In this document: positions 16,824 through 26,511 of the stretch, piece after piece
Position numbering within the stretch: the first letter of the stretch is position 1
Layout of the letters: each line of letters begins with the position of its first letter
Source of the DNA: Streptomyces sp.
Lineage (GTDB): Bacteria; Actinomycetota; Actinomycetes; Streptomycetales; Streptomycetaceae
Length of the DNA: 64,000 nucleotides
NCBI RefSeq assembly: GCF_019510245.1
Contig: NZ_JAEKKT010000119.1
Location: 62,001-126,000, forward strand
Direction: 5' to 3'
Notes under the pieces: generated by a model
Told to the model about the DNA's origin: nothing
Databases searched by the model: none
What the model saw: only the letters and a program-made list of their open reading frames with translations
Translations under genes and position numbers: made by a program

Positions 16824-18776
16824 ATGCCGAAACGCACGCGCTTCACGATCTGGAGACCGTTCGCTGTCGCGGCCGTCGCAGCCCTGATCGCCGCCTTCCT
16901 CACCCCGGCCGCGGCCCAGGCCGCCGGCGCCCCGCGCGAGAGCCGACCGGTCTACTCGTACGCGAACGCCATCCGCGAGGCCGTCTGGGTGGACACCGGC
17001 CTCGACTCCGACGGCGACGGGAAGACCGACCGGGTCGCCGCCGACGTCGTCCGCCCCGCCGAACCCGCCGCCCAGGGCCGCAAGGTGCCGGTCATCATGG
17101 ACGCAAGCCCCTACTACTCCTGCTGCGGCCGCGGCAACGAGAGCCAGGTCAAGACGTACGACGCGAGCGGCGACGTCGTCCAGATGCCGCTCTTCTACGA
17201 CAACTACTTCGTCCCCCGCGGCTACGCCTTCGTCGGCGTCGACCTGGCCGGTACCAACCGCTCCGACGGCTGCGTGGACGTCGGCGGACGCTCCGACATC
17301 CAGTCCGCGAAGGCCGTCGTCGACTGGCTGAACGGCCGGGCGAAGGCCTACCGCAGCCGCACCGGCACCACCACGGTCAAGGCGACCTGGACCAACGGGA
17401 AGACCGGCATGATCGGCAAGAGCTGGGACGGCACCATCGCCAACGGCGTGGCCGCCACCGGCGTCAAGGGACTCAGGACGATCGTCCCGATCAGCGCCAT
17501 CTCCTCCTGGTACGACTACTACTTCGCCCAGGGCGCCCCGCTCTACGACTCGGGCCCCGACTGGCTGGCCGGCGCCGTGGAGAGCGACGCGGCCTACGCC
17601 AAGTGCGGTGCCGTCCAGCAGAAGCTGGTCGACGGCGCCCCGCGCAGCGGCGACTGGACCGGCCTGTGGACCGAGCGCGACTACGTCAAGGACGCCTCCA
17701 AGGTGAAGGCGAGCGTCTTCCTCGTGCACGGCATGCAGGACCTCAACGTCCGCACCAAGCACTTCGGCCAGTGGTGGGACGCCCTGGCCAGGAACGGTGT
17801 CGAGCGCAAGATCTGGCTCTCCCAGACCGGGCACGTCGACCCCTTCGACTACCGGCGCGGCGCCTGGGTCGACACCCTGCACCGCTGGTTCGACCACGAA
17901 CTCCTCGGCTACGACAACGGCATCGACCGTCAGCCGATGGCCGACATCGAGCGCCACCCCGACCAGTGGGTGACCTCCTCCGTCTGGCCGCCGCGCGGCA
18001 CGAAGACCACCACCCTGCACCCCGCCACCGGCACCCGGCCCGGCGTAGGCACCCTCGGACTGCGCAAGGGATCCGGCACCGAGACCTTCACGGACGACCC
18101 GCGGCAGAGCGAGACCGACTGGGCCGCCCAGCTCGCCACCCCGACCTCGGACAAGGCCGGCTTCCTCACCGCGCCGCTCACCCGGGACCTGCGGCTGTCC
18201 GGCTCGTCGAAGGTGACCGTCACCGCCACCCCGACCACCTCGACGGCCCACCTGACCGCCGTCCTGGTCGACGTCGGCCCGGACACCGTCCGGGACTACG
18301 CCGACGCCGCCGAGGGCATCACCACCCTCACCGACCGCACCTGCTGGGGCGAGAGCACCGCCGGTGACAGCGCCTGCTTCCTGAAGACCGCGGCAAAGAC
18401 CAAGTCCGTCGACTACACCGTCTTCAGCCGCGGCTGGGCCGACCTCGGCACCTACGCCGACCCCGGCAAGGGCGTCCCGCTCACGCCGGGCAAGGCCTAC
18501 ACCATCACACTCGACCTGGCGGCCACCGACCACGTCGTACCGAGGGGCCACCGCCTGGCACTGATCGTCGCAGGCACGGACAAGGACCTCATCGACCCGC
18601 CGTCCACCACCCCGACGCTCACCGTGGACCTGTCCCGTACGACGGCCAGGGTCCCGCTGGCCGGCGGCGCGGCCGCGTTCGCCCGCGCCACCGCCACCCG
18701 GTGGACCGCGCCCGAGGCGGCCACCCTGCACGGGGTCCGCGCCCCGCGCGCCGTCCAGCGCGTCCCCGCGAGCTGA
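16824..18776 (+). CDS. Secreted Xaa-Pro dipeptidyl-peptidase (S15 family)
   Basis: 650 residues. Signal peptide with KRTR, a hydrophobic core, and AQA/AG near residue 34. Alpha/beta-hydrolase domain: nucleophile Ser about 200 in GKSWDGT, Asp about 304 in HGMQDLNV, His about 336 in SQTGHVDP. A jelly-roll PepX C-terminal domain fills residues 375-640. S15 enzymes release X-Pro dipeptides; the fold also occurs in cocaine esterase-like acylases, which I cannot exclude. ATG 16824 is eight bases behind TAGCGT with no Shine-Dalgarno, so it may be leaderless. Shares a 220-base divergent region with the M1 peptidase. Confidence 0.9.
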   Translation: MPKRTRFTIWRPFAVAAVAALIAAFLTPAAAQAAGAPRESRPVYSYANAIREAVWVDTGLDSDGDGKTDRVAADVVRPAEPAAQGRKVPVIMDASPYYSCCGRGNESQVKTYDASGDVVQMPLFYDNYFVPRGYAFVGVDLAGTNRSDGCVDVGGRSDIQSAKAVVDWLNGRAKAYRSRTGTTTVKATWTNGKTGMIGKSWDGTIANGVAATGVKGLRTIVPISAISSWYDYYFAQGAPLYDSGPDWLAGAVESDAAYAKCGAVQQKLVDGAPRSGDWTGLWTERDYVKDASKVKASVFLVHGMQDLNVRTKHFGQWWDALARNGVERKIWLSQTGHVDPFDYRRGAWVDTLHRWFDHELLGYDNGIDRQPMADIERHPDQWVTSSVWPPRGTKTTTLHPATGTRPGVGTLGLRKGSGTETFTDDPRQSETDWAAQLATPTSDKAGFLTAPLTRDLRLSGSSKVTVTATPTTSTAHLTAVLVDVGPDTVRDYADAAEGITTLTDRTCWGESTAGDSACFLKTAAKTKSVDYTVFSRGWADLGTYADPGKGVPLTPGKAYTITLDLAATDHVVPRGHRLALIVAGTDKDLIDPPSTTPTLTVDLSRTTARVPLAGGAAAFARATATRWTAPEAATLHGVRAPRAVQRVPAS

Positions 18777-18780
18777 CCGC

Positions 18781-19725
18781 TCAGGCGGCCGGGCCGGTGT
18801 CCACCAGCCCGGCCGCCTCCCGCGCACATCCCCAGGCGACGGTGACCCCGGCCCCGCCGTGCCCGTAGTTGTGGATCAGCACTCCGCCGTCCGGCCGGAG
18901 TCCGTGCTCCAGACGGACCGCAGGCCGGTACGGCCGCAGCCCCACCCGGTGCGCCAGCACCCGCGCCCCGGCGATCTCCGGCCGGACCGCCGCACAGCGC
19001 GCCACGATCCCGGCCGCGACCTCCGGATCCCACTCCAGCGACCAGGCGTCCTCCTCCGCCGTGCCCCCGAGCAGCAGCCCGCCGGGCTGTGGGAAGAAGT
19101 AGGCGGAGGCGCCCCCCGCCACCTCGTCGGACGTGTACCAGGTGGTGATCCCGGGGTTCTCCACCACGACCAGCTGCCCACGCACCGGACGCACCGCCGG
19201 ATCCGGCACGAGCGAACGGGCCCCGAGCCCGGTGCAGTTGACGACGACCGGTGCGGGCACCTCGCCCAGCGCCGCGACCGCCCGCTCCTCGACCGTCCCG
19301 CCCGCCCGCTCCAACCGCCGGCGCAGCCAGCCCAGATGGACCGGCATGTCGATCAACGGCAGCCGGGCCGCCAGGCCTTCGTCGGTCTCGGCCAGTCCCG
19401 GCACCTTCGCCGCCCACGCGCCCAGCCCGTCCAGCCGCAGGCCGCCGTGTACGCCCTCGACCAGGCGTACGCCCGTCTCCTCCGGCCGAGTCGCCAACTC
19501 CCCGTACACGACAAGGGAGGCGAGCGCCCACTCCCCGACCAGCGTCTCGGGCTCGATGCGGTACGGCCACCACAGCGCGCCGGCGACCGCCGAGGTCGTA
19601 CGCCCGCCGGTCTCCCGGGCCCACACCCGCACCCGGCGCCCGCCCTCGGCCAGCACCACCGCCGTGGTCAGTCCGACGACCCCGCCGCCGACCACGATCA
19701 CTTCGTCACTCAGCTCAGGCTGCAC
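18781..19725 (-). CDS. FAD-dependent amino acid oxidase (DAAO family)
   Basis: 314 residues. The dinucleotide fold VIVVGGGVVGLTTAVVLAEGG (about 9-29) binds FAD; SAVAGALWWPYR matches the flavin-binding helix of D-amino acid oxidases, VRPVRGQLVVVENPG lies mid-protein, and HNYGHGGAGVTVAWGCA (about 287-303) is the C-terminal DAAO signature. It should oxidise D-amino acids to keto acids, ammonia and peroxide. GTG 19725 lies seven bases after TAACGT on its strand, again without a Shine-Dalgarno. It ends five bases from the convergent S15 gene. Confidence 0.88.
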   Translation of the reverse strand: MQPELSDEVIVVGGGVVGLTTAVVLAEGGRRVRVWARETGGRTTSAVAGALWWPYRIEPETLVGEWALASLVVYGELATRPEETGVRLVEGVHGGLRLDGLGAWAAKVPGLAETDEGLAARLPLIDMPVHLGWLRRRLERAGGTVEERAVAALGEVPAPVVVNCTGLGARSLVPDPAVRPVRGQLVVVENPGITTWYTSDEVAGGASAYFFPQPGGLLLGGTAEEDAWSLEWDPEVAAGIVARCAAVRPEIAGARVLAHRVGLRPYRPAVRLEHGLRPDGGVLIHNYGHGGAGVTVAWGCAREAAGLVDTGPAA

Positions 19726-19790
19726 ACCGTGACGTTAGCGGAATATGTCATGCCGCGCTCAGATCGTCCCGCTCTGGGGATACTCACAGC

Positions 19791-20813
19791 ATGTCTGCCG
19801 CATACGCGACCTTCGGCCTGGCCCCGGCGATGCGCGCCGGCGGTGTCCTCGCCGACGGCGGCTACCAGCTCCACAGGGACTTCGTGGACTTCGTCGTCGA
19901 CGGTCACCCGCTGCTCTTCCAGCTCTCCGACCTGGACGCCGTCTCCCCACTCGCCTCCGACGTCCCGCCCGCGATCTTCACCGCCCAGGTCCGCAGCCTC
20001 TTGCTGGAGTCCGAGGCCCCGCTGCCCGACGGCCGGTACGTCGTCTACGGCTGCCCCGAGTGCGAGGACCTGGCCTGCGGCGCGGTCACCGCGGTCATCG
20101 AGCACGACGGCGACGACTACGTCTGGCGGGACTTCGCCTGGCAGACCTCCGAACACGCCGACCTGGAGCTCAACGGCTACCACGGCATCGGCCCCTTCCG
20201 TTTCCACGGCCCCGAGTACCGTGACGCCCTCGGCGCGCTCCTGGCGGACTCCGGCCCGCCGCCCGGCCGCCGGGTGCTGCTGATCGGCGCCCGCGTCGCC
20301 CTCCTCGCCAAGCTGGCCGCCGCCCTGCGCACCATCGGCATCGGCGCCGACATCACCCGCGACGCCGACGGCGTCCCCGCCGAGGAACTCCGCGGCTACG
20401 CGGCCGTCGTCTTCGGCCCCGCGGTCGCCGAGGCCGAGCGGACCGCCGTACGCCGGGCGTTCGAGCGGGCGGGCGTGGCGGTGGCCCACGTCGACGGACT
20501 CGCCCCGATCGTCCCGCTCCTCGTCGCCCAGATCGAGCACGCCCTCGACCGCAGCCCGCTCCCGCAGCGCCGGCTGGCCGGACTGGCCGCCGCCGACGGC
20601 ACCGCCGGCATCGAGGTCACCTCGCCCTGCCGGGTACGGCTCACGGCGTACCGCCTCGACCGTCTCGCCCGGCCCCGCACCCACGAACTCTTCGACGGCG
20701 TCCTGGAACCCGGCCTCCACCGCATCGCGCTGGACGGCAGGGCGGCCAAGGGCGGCTCCTTCGTCGTGGCCCGCACCTCCGGGGGCGTGCTGGTGGCGGC
20801 GCTGGAGCGCTGA
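19791..20813 (+). CDS. Uncharacterised protein with a Cys cluster, oxidoreductase-like
   Basis: 340 residues, no signal or membrane helix. The first half has a Cys cluster YGCPECEDLACGAVTAVIE (residues about 84-102) and then DDYVWRDFAWQ; the three Cys in CxxC-x5-C spacing could bind a metal. The middle (RRVLLIGARVALLAKLAAALR, about 160-180) resembles the start of a Rossmann or BRCT-like fold and is followed by AAVVFGPAVAEAERTAVRRAFE. ATG 19791 is six bases after GATACT, a leaderless arrangement. Third-position G+C confirms coding. I do not recognise a family with known activity; it diverges from the amino acid oxidase. Confidence 0.75.
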   Translation: MSAAYATFGLAPAMRAGGVLADGGYQLHRDFVDFVVDGHPLLFQLSDLDAVSPLASDVPPAIFTAQVRSLLLESEAPLPDGRYVVYGCPECEDLACGAVTAVIEHDGDDYVWRDFAWQTSEHADLELNGYHGIGPFRFHGPEYRDALGALLADSGPPPGRRVLLIGARVALLAKLAAALRTIGIGADITRDADGVPAEELRGYAAVVFGPAVAEAERTAVRRAFERAGVAVAHVDGLAPIVPLLVAQIEHALDRSPLPQRRLAGLAAADGTAGIEVTSPCRVRLTAYRLDRLARPRTHELFDGVLEPGLHRIALDGRAAKGGSFVVARTSGGVLVAALER

Positions 20814-20869
20814 CCGGGGGAGAACAGGGCTGAGGTCGGGCAGCCCCGCACATTAGGATCGGCGTTCTG

Positions 20870-22516
20870 ATGACTGCCACCCTCGTCGCCAAGAACCTCG
20901 CCGCCGGGCACGGCGACCGCTCGCTCTTCTCCGGGCTCGACCTCGTGGTCGCGCCCGGCGACGTGATCGGTCTGGTCGGTGCCAACGGCGCGGGCAAGTC
21001 CACCCTGCTGCGGCTGCTCGCCGGGCTCACCGCCCCCGACCAGGGGGAACTGCGCCTCTCCCCGCCGACCGCGACCGTCGGCCACCTGCCCCAGGAGCCG
21101 GAGCGGCGGCCGGGCGAGACCGTCCGTGCCTTCCTCGCCCGGCGCACCGGGGTCGCCGAGGCGCAGCGCGTGATGGACGAGGCGACCCAGGCTCTGGTCG
21201 ACGGCGCACCGGGCGCCGACGACGCCTACGCCACCGCCCTGGAGCGCTGGCTCGACCTGGGCGGCGCCGACCTGGAGGAGCGGGCCGAGGAGATCGCCGA
21301 CTCCCTCGGCCTGGCCGTCGACCTCGACCAGTCGATGACGGCCCTCTCCGGCGGCCAGGCCGCCCGCGCCGGCCTCGCCTCCCTGCTCCTCTCCCGCTAC
21401 GACGTCTTCCTCCTCGACGAGCCCACCAACGACCTCGACCTGGACGGCCTGGAACGCCTCGAACGGTTCGTGACCGGCCTCCGCGCCGGCACGGTCGTCG
21501 TCAGCCACGACCGCGAGTTCCTCACCCGCACGGTCACCAAGGTGCTCGAACTCGACCTCGCCCAGCAGCAGATCCACCTCTACGGCGGCGGCTACGACGC
21601 CTACCTGGAGGAACGCGACGTGGCCCGCCGGCACGCCCGCGAGGACTACGAGGAGTACGCCGACAAGCGGGCCGCCCTCCGGGACCGGGCCCAGATGCAG
21701 CGTTCCTGGATGGACAAGGGCGTCAGGAACGCCCGGCGCAAGGCGTCCAGCGACAACGACAAGATCGGCCGCAAGTTCCGCAGCGAGGCCAGCGAGAAGC
21801 AGGCCGCGAAGGCCCGCCAGACCCAGCGCATGATCGAGCGCCTGGAGGTCGTCGAGGAGCCCCGCAAGGAGTGGGAGCTGCGCATGGAGATCGCTGCGGC
21901 GCCGCGCTCCGGCGCCGTCGTCGCCACCCTGCGGGACGCGGAGGTACGGCGCGGCGACTTCTCCTTCGGCCCGGTGTCCCTCCAGATCGACTGGGCGGAG
22001 CGGATCGCGGTGACCGGCGCCAACGGCGCGGGCAAGTCGACGCTGATCGCCACGCTGCTGGGCCGGGTGCCGCTCGACAGCGGGCACGCGGCCCTCGGCC
22101 CGGGCGTCCTGGTCGGCGAGGTCGACCAGGCCCGCAGGCTCTTCCATGGCACCGAGTCCCTGCTGGACGCCTTCTGCGCGGCCGTACCCGACACCGAACC
22201 GGTCGAAGTCCGCACCCTGCTGTCCAAGTTCGGTCTCAAACAGGACCACGTGCTCCGGTCGGCGGCCACGCTCTCCCCGGGCGAACGCACCCGCGCCGCC
22301 CTCGCCCTCCTCCAGGGCCGGGGCGTCAACCTCCTGATCCTGGACGAGCCCACCAACCACCTCGACCTCCCTGCGATCGAGCAGCTGGAGTCCGCCCTCG
22401 ACACCTACGAGGGCACCCTCCTCCTGGTCACCCACGACCGCCGCATGCTCAACGCGGTCCGAGTCACCCGCCGCCTGGAGGTGGCGGCAGGAAAGGTGAC
22501 GGAAGCGCCCCTGTAG
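20870..22516 (+). CDS. ABC-F family ATPase, complete
   Basis: 548 residues with two cassettes and no membrane segments. Walker A at 37-45 (GANGAGKST), LSGGQ near 160, LLDEPTNDLD near 182; second Walker A at about 384, LSPGE near 469 and LILDEPTNHLD near 490. The inter-domain linker (about 240-325) is long, charged and Arg/Gln/Lys-rich, the part that reaches the ribosomal P-site in ABC-F proteins. Role likely in translation factor function or drug protection. The TAG stop sits in the hairpin GCGCCCC-TGTA-GGGGCGC, which should terminate transcription. Confidence 0.92.
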   Translation: MTATLVAKNLAAGHGDRSLFSGLDLVVAPGDVIGLVGANGAGKSTLLRLLAGLTAPDQGELRLSPPTATVGHLPQEPERRPGETVRAFLARRTGVAEAQRVMDEATQALVDGAPGADDAYATALERWLDLGGADLEERAEEIADSLGLAVDLDQSMTALSGGQAARAGLASLLLSRYDVFLLDEPTNDLDLDGLERLERFVTGLRAGTVVVSHDREFLTRTVTKVLELDLAQQQIHLYGGGYDAYLEERDVARRHAREDYEEYADKRAALRDRAQMQRSWMDKGVRNARRKASSDNDKIGRKFRSEASEKQAAKARQTQRMIERLEVVEEPRKEWELRMEIAAAPRSGAVVATLRDAEVRRGDFSFGPVSLQIDWAERIAVTGANGAGKSTLIATLLGRVPLDSGHAALGPGVLVGEVDQARRLFHGTESLLDAFCAAVPDTEPVEVRTLLSKFGLKQDHVLRSAATLSPGERTRAALALLQGRGVNLLILDEPTNHLDLPAIEQLESALDTYEGTLLLVTHDRRMLNAVRVTRRLEVAAGKVTEAPL

Positions 22517-22550
22517 GGGCGCGGAGCTCTACGGATATGCGGCTCCGCCG
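22505..22550 (+). terminator. Stop-codon hairpin and dispersed repeat after the ABC-F gene
   Basis: GCGCCCC (22505-22511) and GGGGCGC (22516-22522) flank TGTA, which contains the stop. It is followed by GATATGCGGCTCCGCCGC, with GCGGAGC (22521-22527) able to pair with GCTCCGC (22542-22548). The same pattern occurs, inverted, at the end of dxs. Confidence 0.6.
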
Positions 22551-22587
22551 CTGCGATCACCGCTGGACACCTGCCAGGAGAGTGGCC

Positions 22588-23064
22588 ATGAGCACATCAC
22601 CGAAGCGGCCGGCCCTTCGGATCGCGAACGAACAGGACGTCCTCGCACAGCTGCGCGGCACCCAGGACCGCATCGCGGACGCGATCACCGCCTTCGCCGG
22701 CACCATGACCTTCGTCTACCTGCACGCCCTGTGGTTCGCGGTCTGGATCGTCTGCAACGAGGGCGTGTTCGGCGACGGAGCGATCTGGGACCCGTTCCCC
22801 TTCGGCCTGCTCACCATGATCGTCAGCCTGGAGGCGATCTTCCTGTCCACCTTCGTGATGGTGAGCCAGAACCGGCAGGCCGCCCGCGAGAACGTCCGTG
22901 CCGACCTCGACTTCGAGACCAACGTGCGCTCGGAGGTGTGGTCCATCCACATGGGGCGGGCCCTCGGCGTCGATCCCGCGGAGGTCGAACGGCACGTCCA
23001 GGAGCTCCTCGCGGAGAACCGCGCTCGGATGAACGGCACCGCCCAGCCGCCGCAGGAGACGTGA
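22588..23064 (+). CDS. DUF1003 membrane protein
   Basis: 158 residues with two membrane helices: about 38-58 (MTFVYLHALWFAVWIVC) and 70-92 (LLTMIVSLEAIFLSTFVMV), followed by SQNRQAARENVRADLDFETNVRSE, the conserved stretch that names this family. The C-terminal 40 residues are charged and probably cytoplasmic. Start ATG 22588 has CAGGAG upstream. The family is widespread and uncharacterised. It lies 70 bases beyond the ABC-F terminator and is likely transcribed alone. Confidence 0.88.
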   Translation: MSTSPKRPALRIANEQDVLAQLRGTQDRIADAITAFAGTMTFVYLHALWFAVWIVCNEGVFGDGAIWDPFPFGLLTMIVSLEAIFLSTFVMVSQNRQAARENVRADLDFETNVRSEVWSIHMGRALGVDPAEVERHVQELLAENRARMNGTAQPPQET

Positions 23065-23068
23065 TCCT

Positions 23069-23213
23069 TCAGGCGGTGGCGTCGAGCTTGTCGTCGCAGG
23101 GGGAGATGCGGGGAGCGGGGTTGTGCGCCGAGCCCCTCCAGCTTCCACACCAACACGTCACGCGCGTCCTGGAGATACGTCCGGAGATCGGCCTTCAAGT
23201 CTGGTCCAGTCAT
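23069..23213 (-). pseudogene. Remnant of a DinB-like gene fused to an unrelated tail
   Basis: ATG 23213 opens a good coding start, MTGPDLKADLRTYLQDARDV then LVWKLEGLG, which is the typical beginning of actinobacterial DinB/DUF664 proteins (normally about 165-170 residues). After about 29 codons the similarity stops and that frame runs on as unrelated Arg/Pro-rich text. A different frame then reads NPAPRISPCDDKLDATA and ends in TGA at 23069-23071, looking like the natural C-terminus of some other gene. The simplest reading is an internal deletion joining two genes out of frame. Confidence 0.5.
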
Positions 23214-23286
23214 GGGATCAGTCTCGGGATCACCGGCTGGCTGTCCACGCGATTCGGGGTACGAGGCCACACCGGGAGGCACAGCC

Positions 23287-23350
23287 GAGCCGAAGGGGCG
23301 CGGGGAACTGCGCGACCAGCCACTACGGACCGCAGCTCCCCACCACCTCC
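23287..23350 (+). repeat. Dispersed Streptomyces repeat, simple form
   Basis: GGGGCGCGGGGAACTGCGCG (23295-23314), then ACCAGCC and GGACCGCAG. This is the uninterrupted form of the repeat found with a nested insert at 15021-15110. It lies between the DinB remnant and the end of tex. Confidence 0.6.
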
Positions 23351-23361
23351 GGAAGGGCTCG

Positions 23362-25740
23362 TCAGCGCTTCCCGTCCCGACCGCCCAACAACCCGGCCCG
23401 GCGCAGAGCATCGGCCATGGCACTGTTCGCCGGAGCCGGCGCCGAAGCCTGCCGGGCGCCGCCTCCCTGCCGCTGCTGCTGTCGCTGCTGCGGCGGACGC
23501 CCGCCGCCACCCCGCTGCTGCTGTCGGCGCTCACCGCCGGAGGCCGGCGCCGCTTCGTCGTCCAGCCGCAGCGTCAGCGAGATCCGCTTGCGCGGGATGT
23601 CCACGTCGAGGACCTTCACCTTGACGATGTCACCGGGCTTCACCACGTCCCGCGGGTCCTTGACGAACGTCTTGGACATCGCGGAGACGTGGACCAGGCC
23701 GTCCTGGTGCACACCGACGTCGACGAACGCGCCGAAGGCCGCCACGTTCGTCACGACCCCCTCCAGGACCATCCCGGAGGACAGGTCGGAGATCTTCTCG
23801 ACGCCCTCCTTGAAGGTGGCCGTCTTGAAGGCCGGACGCGGGTCGCGCCCCGGCTTCTCCAGCTCCTTGAGGATGTCGGTGACGGTCGGCAGACCGAACG
23901 TCTCGTCCACGAAGTCCGACGGCCGCAGCGAGCGCAGCGCACCCGTGTTGCCGATGAGCGCGGCCACCTCCTGGCCCGACGTCTTCACCATCCGCCGTAC
24001 GACGGGATAGGCCTCGGGGTGGACGCTCGACGCGTCCAGCGGGTCGTCGCCGCCGCGGATGCGCAGGAAGCCCGCGCACTGCTCGTACGCCTTGGGGCCG
24101 AGCCGGGCCACGTTCTTCAGCTGGCCGCGGGAGGTGAACGGGCCGTTGGCGTCGCGGTGGGCCACGATGTTCTCGGCGAGCCCGGAGGTGATGCCGGAGA
24201 CCCGGGCGAGGAGCGGGGCCGACGCCGTGTTGACGTCCACGCCCACGCCGTTCACACAGTCCTCGACCACCGCGTCCAGCGAGCGCGAGAGCTTCACCTC
24301 GGACAGGTCGTGCTGGTACTGGCCGACACCGATCGACTTGGGGTCGATCTTCACCAGCTCCGCGAGGGGGTCCTGGAGGCGGCGGGCGATGGAGACGGCG
24401 CCGCGCAGCGACACGTCCATGTCCGGCAGCTCCTGGGAGGCGAAGGCGGAGGCCGAGTACACGGACGCGCCGGCCTCGGACACCATCACCTTGGTGAGCT
24501 TCAGGTCCGGGTGCCTGGTGATGAGCTCACCTGCGAGCTTGTCGGTCTCGCGGGACGCCGTGCCGTTGCCGATCGCGATCAGGTCGACCGCGTGCTCCTT
24601 GGCGAGCCGGGCCAGCTTGGCGATCGCCTCGTCCCACTTGTTGGCCGGGACGTGCGGGTAGATGACGTCGGTGGCGACCACCTTGCCGGTGGCGTCCACG
24701 ACGGCGACCTTCACACCGGTCCGGAAACCGGGGTCCAGGCCCAGCGTCGCCCGGGTCCCGGCCGGGGCGGCGAGCAGCAGGTCGCGCAGGTTCGCCGCGA
24801 ACACGTTGACCGCCTCGTCCTCGGCGGCCGTGCGCAGCCGCAGCCGCAGGTCGATGCCGAGGTGGACCAGGATGCGGGTGCGCCAGGCCCAGCGGACCGT
24901 GTCCGACAGCCACTTGTCGGCCGGCCGGCCCCGGTCGGCGATCCCGAACCTGTGGGCGACGATCCCCTCGAACGAGGACGGGCCCTCGGTCGGCTCCTCC
25001 GGCTCCAGGACGAGGTCGAGGACCTCCTCCTTCTCACCGCGCAGCATCGCCAGGATGCGGTGCGAGGGCAGCTCGGTGAACGGCTCGGCGAAGTCGAAGT
25101 AGTCGGCGAACTTCGCGCCCGCCTCCTCCTTGCCGTCCCGCACCTTCGCGGCGAGCCGGCCGCGCACCCACATGCGCTCGCGCAGCTCGCCGATCAGGTC
25201 GGCGTCCTCCGAGAAACGCTCGGTGAGGATCGCCCGGGCCCCGTCGAGGGCGGCCTGCGGATCGGCGACGCCCTTGTCGGCGTCGACGAAGGCGGCGGCG
25301 GCCGCCAGCGGCTCCACCCCCGGATCCACGAGCAGTCCCTCGGCCAGCGGTTCGAGACCGGCCTCGCGCGCGATCTGCGCCTTGGTGCGCCGCTTCGGCT
25401 TGTACGGCAGGTAGATGTCCTCGAGCCGCGCCTTGGTCTCGGCGCCCCGGATCTGCGCCTCCAGCTCGGCGGTGAGCTTGCCCTGCTCCCGCACCGACTC
25501 CAGGATCGCCGTCCGCCGCTCCTCCAGCTCCCGCAGGTAACGCAGCCGCTCCTCGATCGTGCGCAGCTGCGCGTCGTCGAGCATCTCGGTTGCTTCCTTG
25601 CGGTAGCGGGCGATGAAGGGCACCGTCGAACCGCCGTCGAGCAGCTCCACGGCAGCCTTGACCTGCCGCTCCCGTACGCCGAGCTCCTCGGCGATCCTGC
25701 CTTCGATGGACCCTGGAACCAGGGACCCGGGTGTCGTCAC
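23362..25740 (-). CDS. tex: Tex family RNA-binding transcriptional accessory protein
   Basis: 792 residues. Order seen: N-terminal helical domain ([45 protein letters not shown], which is highly conserved in Tex), central YqgF/RNase H-like fold ([20 protein letters not shown] near 335), helix-hairpin-helix pair ([20 protein letters not shown]), and a C-terminal S1 domain ([20 protein letters not shown], about 650-720). The last 60 residues are Gln/Arg/Gly-rich and probably disordered. Tex proteins bind RNA and the transcription machinery. GTG 25740 gives [23 protein letters not shown] lies about 12 bases upstream. Confidence 0.93.
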   Translation of the reverse strand: MTTPGSLVPGSIEGRIAEELGVRERQVKAAVELLDGGSTVPFIARYRKEATEMLDDAQLRTIEERLRYLRELEERRTAILESVREQGKLTAELEAQIRGAETKARLEDIYLPYKPKRRTKAQIAREAGLEPLAEGLLVDPGVEPLAAAAAFVDADKGVADPQAALDGARAILTERFSEDADLIGELRERMWVRGRLAAKVRDGKEEAGAKFADYFDFAEPFTELPSHRILAMLRGEKEEVLDLVLEPEEPTEGPSSFEGIVAHRFGIADRGRPADKWLSDTVRWAWRTRILVHLGIDLRLRLRTAAEDEAVNVFAANLRDLLLAAPAGTRATLGLDPGFRTGVKVAVVDATGKVVATDVIYPHVPANKWDEAIAKLARLAKEHAVDLIAIGNGTASRETDKLAGELITRHPDLKLTKVMVSEAGASVYSASAFASQELPDMDVSLRGAVSIARRLQDPLAELVKIDPKSIGVGQYQHDLSEVKLSRSLDAVVEDCVNGVGVDVNTASAPLLARVSGITSGLAENIVAHRDANGPFTSRGQLKNVARLGPKAYEQCAGFLRIRGGDDPLDASSVHPEAYPVVRRMVKTSGQEVAALIGNTGALRSLRPSDFVDETFGLPTVTDILKELEKPGRDPRPAFKTATFKEGVEKISDLSSGMVLEGVVTNVAAFGAFVDVGVHQDGLVHVSAMSKTFVKDPRDVVKPGDIVKVKVLDVDIPRKRISLTLRLDDEAAPASGGERRQQQRGGGGRPPQQRQQQRQGGGARQASAPAPANSAMADALRRAGLLGGRDGKR

Positions 25741-26053
25741 GATCCCGTACCGCCTTCTCCACTGAGGTTGCGCCGCAATTGTGGCAGGTGACACCGACAA
25801 CCGGGCCCCAGGGCGCCGTTCCACGACACGGACTCACCACGAATCCGTCGCACACCCGGGATCCGGTCGCACACCTGAATGAATCAGCCGAACGAACCGC
25901 CCCCGCCTCGATCGCCCGTTCCCGCCTCGATCGCCCGCTCCCGGCGATCCGTCCGCTTCCCGCGATCCGCCGCAGCGGCGCTCGGCCCCGGCGGCGCCGT
26001 CCGGCGGTGTCCAGTCGGCCGCGTACCCCGACGCTGCCCTGGCCCCCGCTGCG
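25741..26053. other. Gene-free stretch with short direct repeats
   Basis: About 310 bases upstream of tex. It holds two GTCGCACACC units 19 bases apart (25847-25856 and 25866-25875) and a 19-base tandem repeat CCCGCCTCGATCGCCCGTT (25902-25920 and 25921-25939, one mismatch). No ORF with coding-like third positions was found. Confidence 0.45.
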
Positions 26054-26511
26054 TCACCCTTTGCCGAGGAGGTCCGCGGGGAACGCCCCCGCGGCCACCG
26101 CCGCCCGCGCGAAGTCCGCCGCCAGTTCTGTCAGTTGGGCGACTCCGTCGGCCCCCAGGTGCTCGTAGGGCGCCCGGTCCAGGCGGTCCGTCTCCGTCTC
26201 GATCTCCGCCCGCAGGGCCACCCCCGCCTCGGTCAGCTCGCCCGCCGCGTCGAGCAGGCCGCGTTCCCGCAGCCGTGTCACCGCCGCGTCCCAGTCGTCC
26301 TGACTCCAGCCACGCGTGGCGAACACCCACTTCGGGGCCATGCCCTTGCCGGTCGCCGTGTGCGTCACGACCGCCTCCAACCCGTCGAGACCGGCCGCCA
26401 GCAGCGCCGCGAGGTGCCCGTCGCCGCGGTGCTCGCGCAGCAGCGTGGCCGCGTACCAGTAGGCGAGGTGGGGCTCCTCGGGCACCGGCAGGTCGGCATG
26501 GGCGGCGTACA
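26054..26511 (-). pseudogene. C-terminal half of an SCO6745-family gene
   Basis: The reading frame gives about 152 residues: PLYAAHADLPVPEEPHLA, then WYAATLLREHRGDGHLAALL, GLDGLEAVVTHTATG and ATRGWSQDDWDAAVTRLRERG, ending in ADLLGKG. This is the second half of a roughly 285-residue actinobacterial family that NCBI names after SCO6745 (function unknown). The match stops abruptly at about 26511, where the opposite-strand regulator fragment begins, with no start codon or Shine-Dalgarno in a suitable place. The N-terminal half is gone, so the piece is probably not translated. Confidence 0.7.

Noticed and set aside
26485..26511. GTG or ATG start for a short functional SCO6745-family protein
   Set aside because: No Shine-Dalgarno, and the homology extends upstream to the junction, showing truncation rather than a short form.
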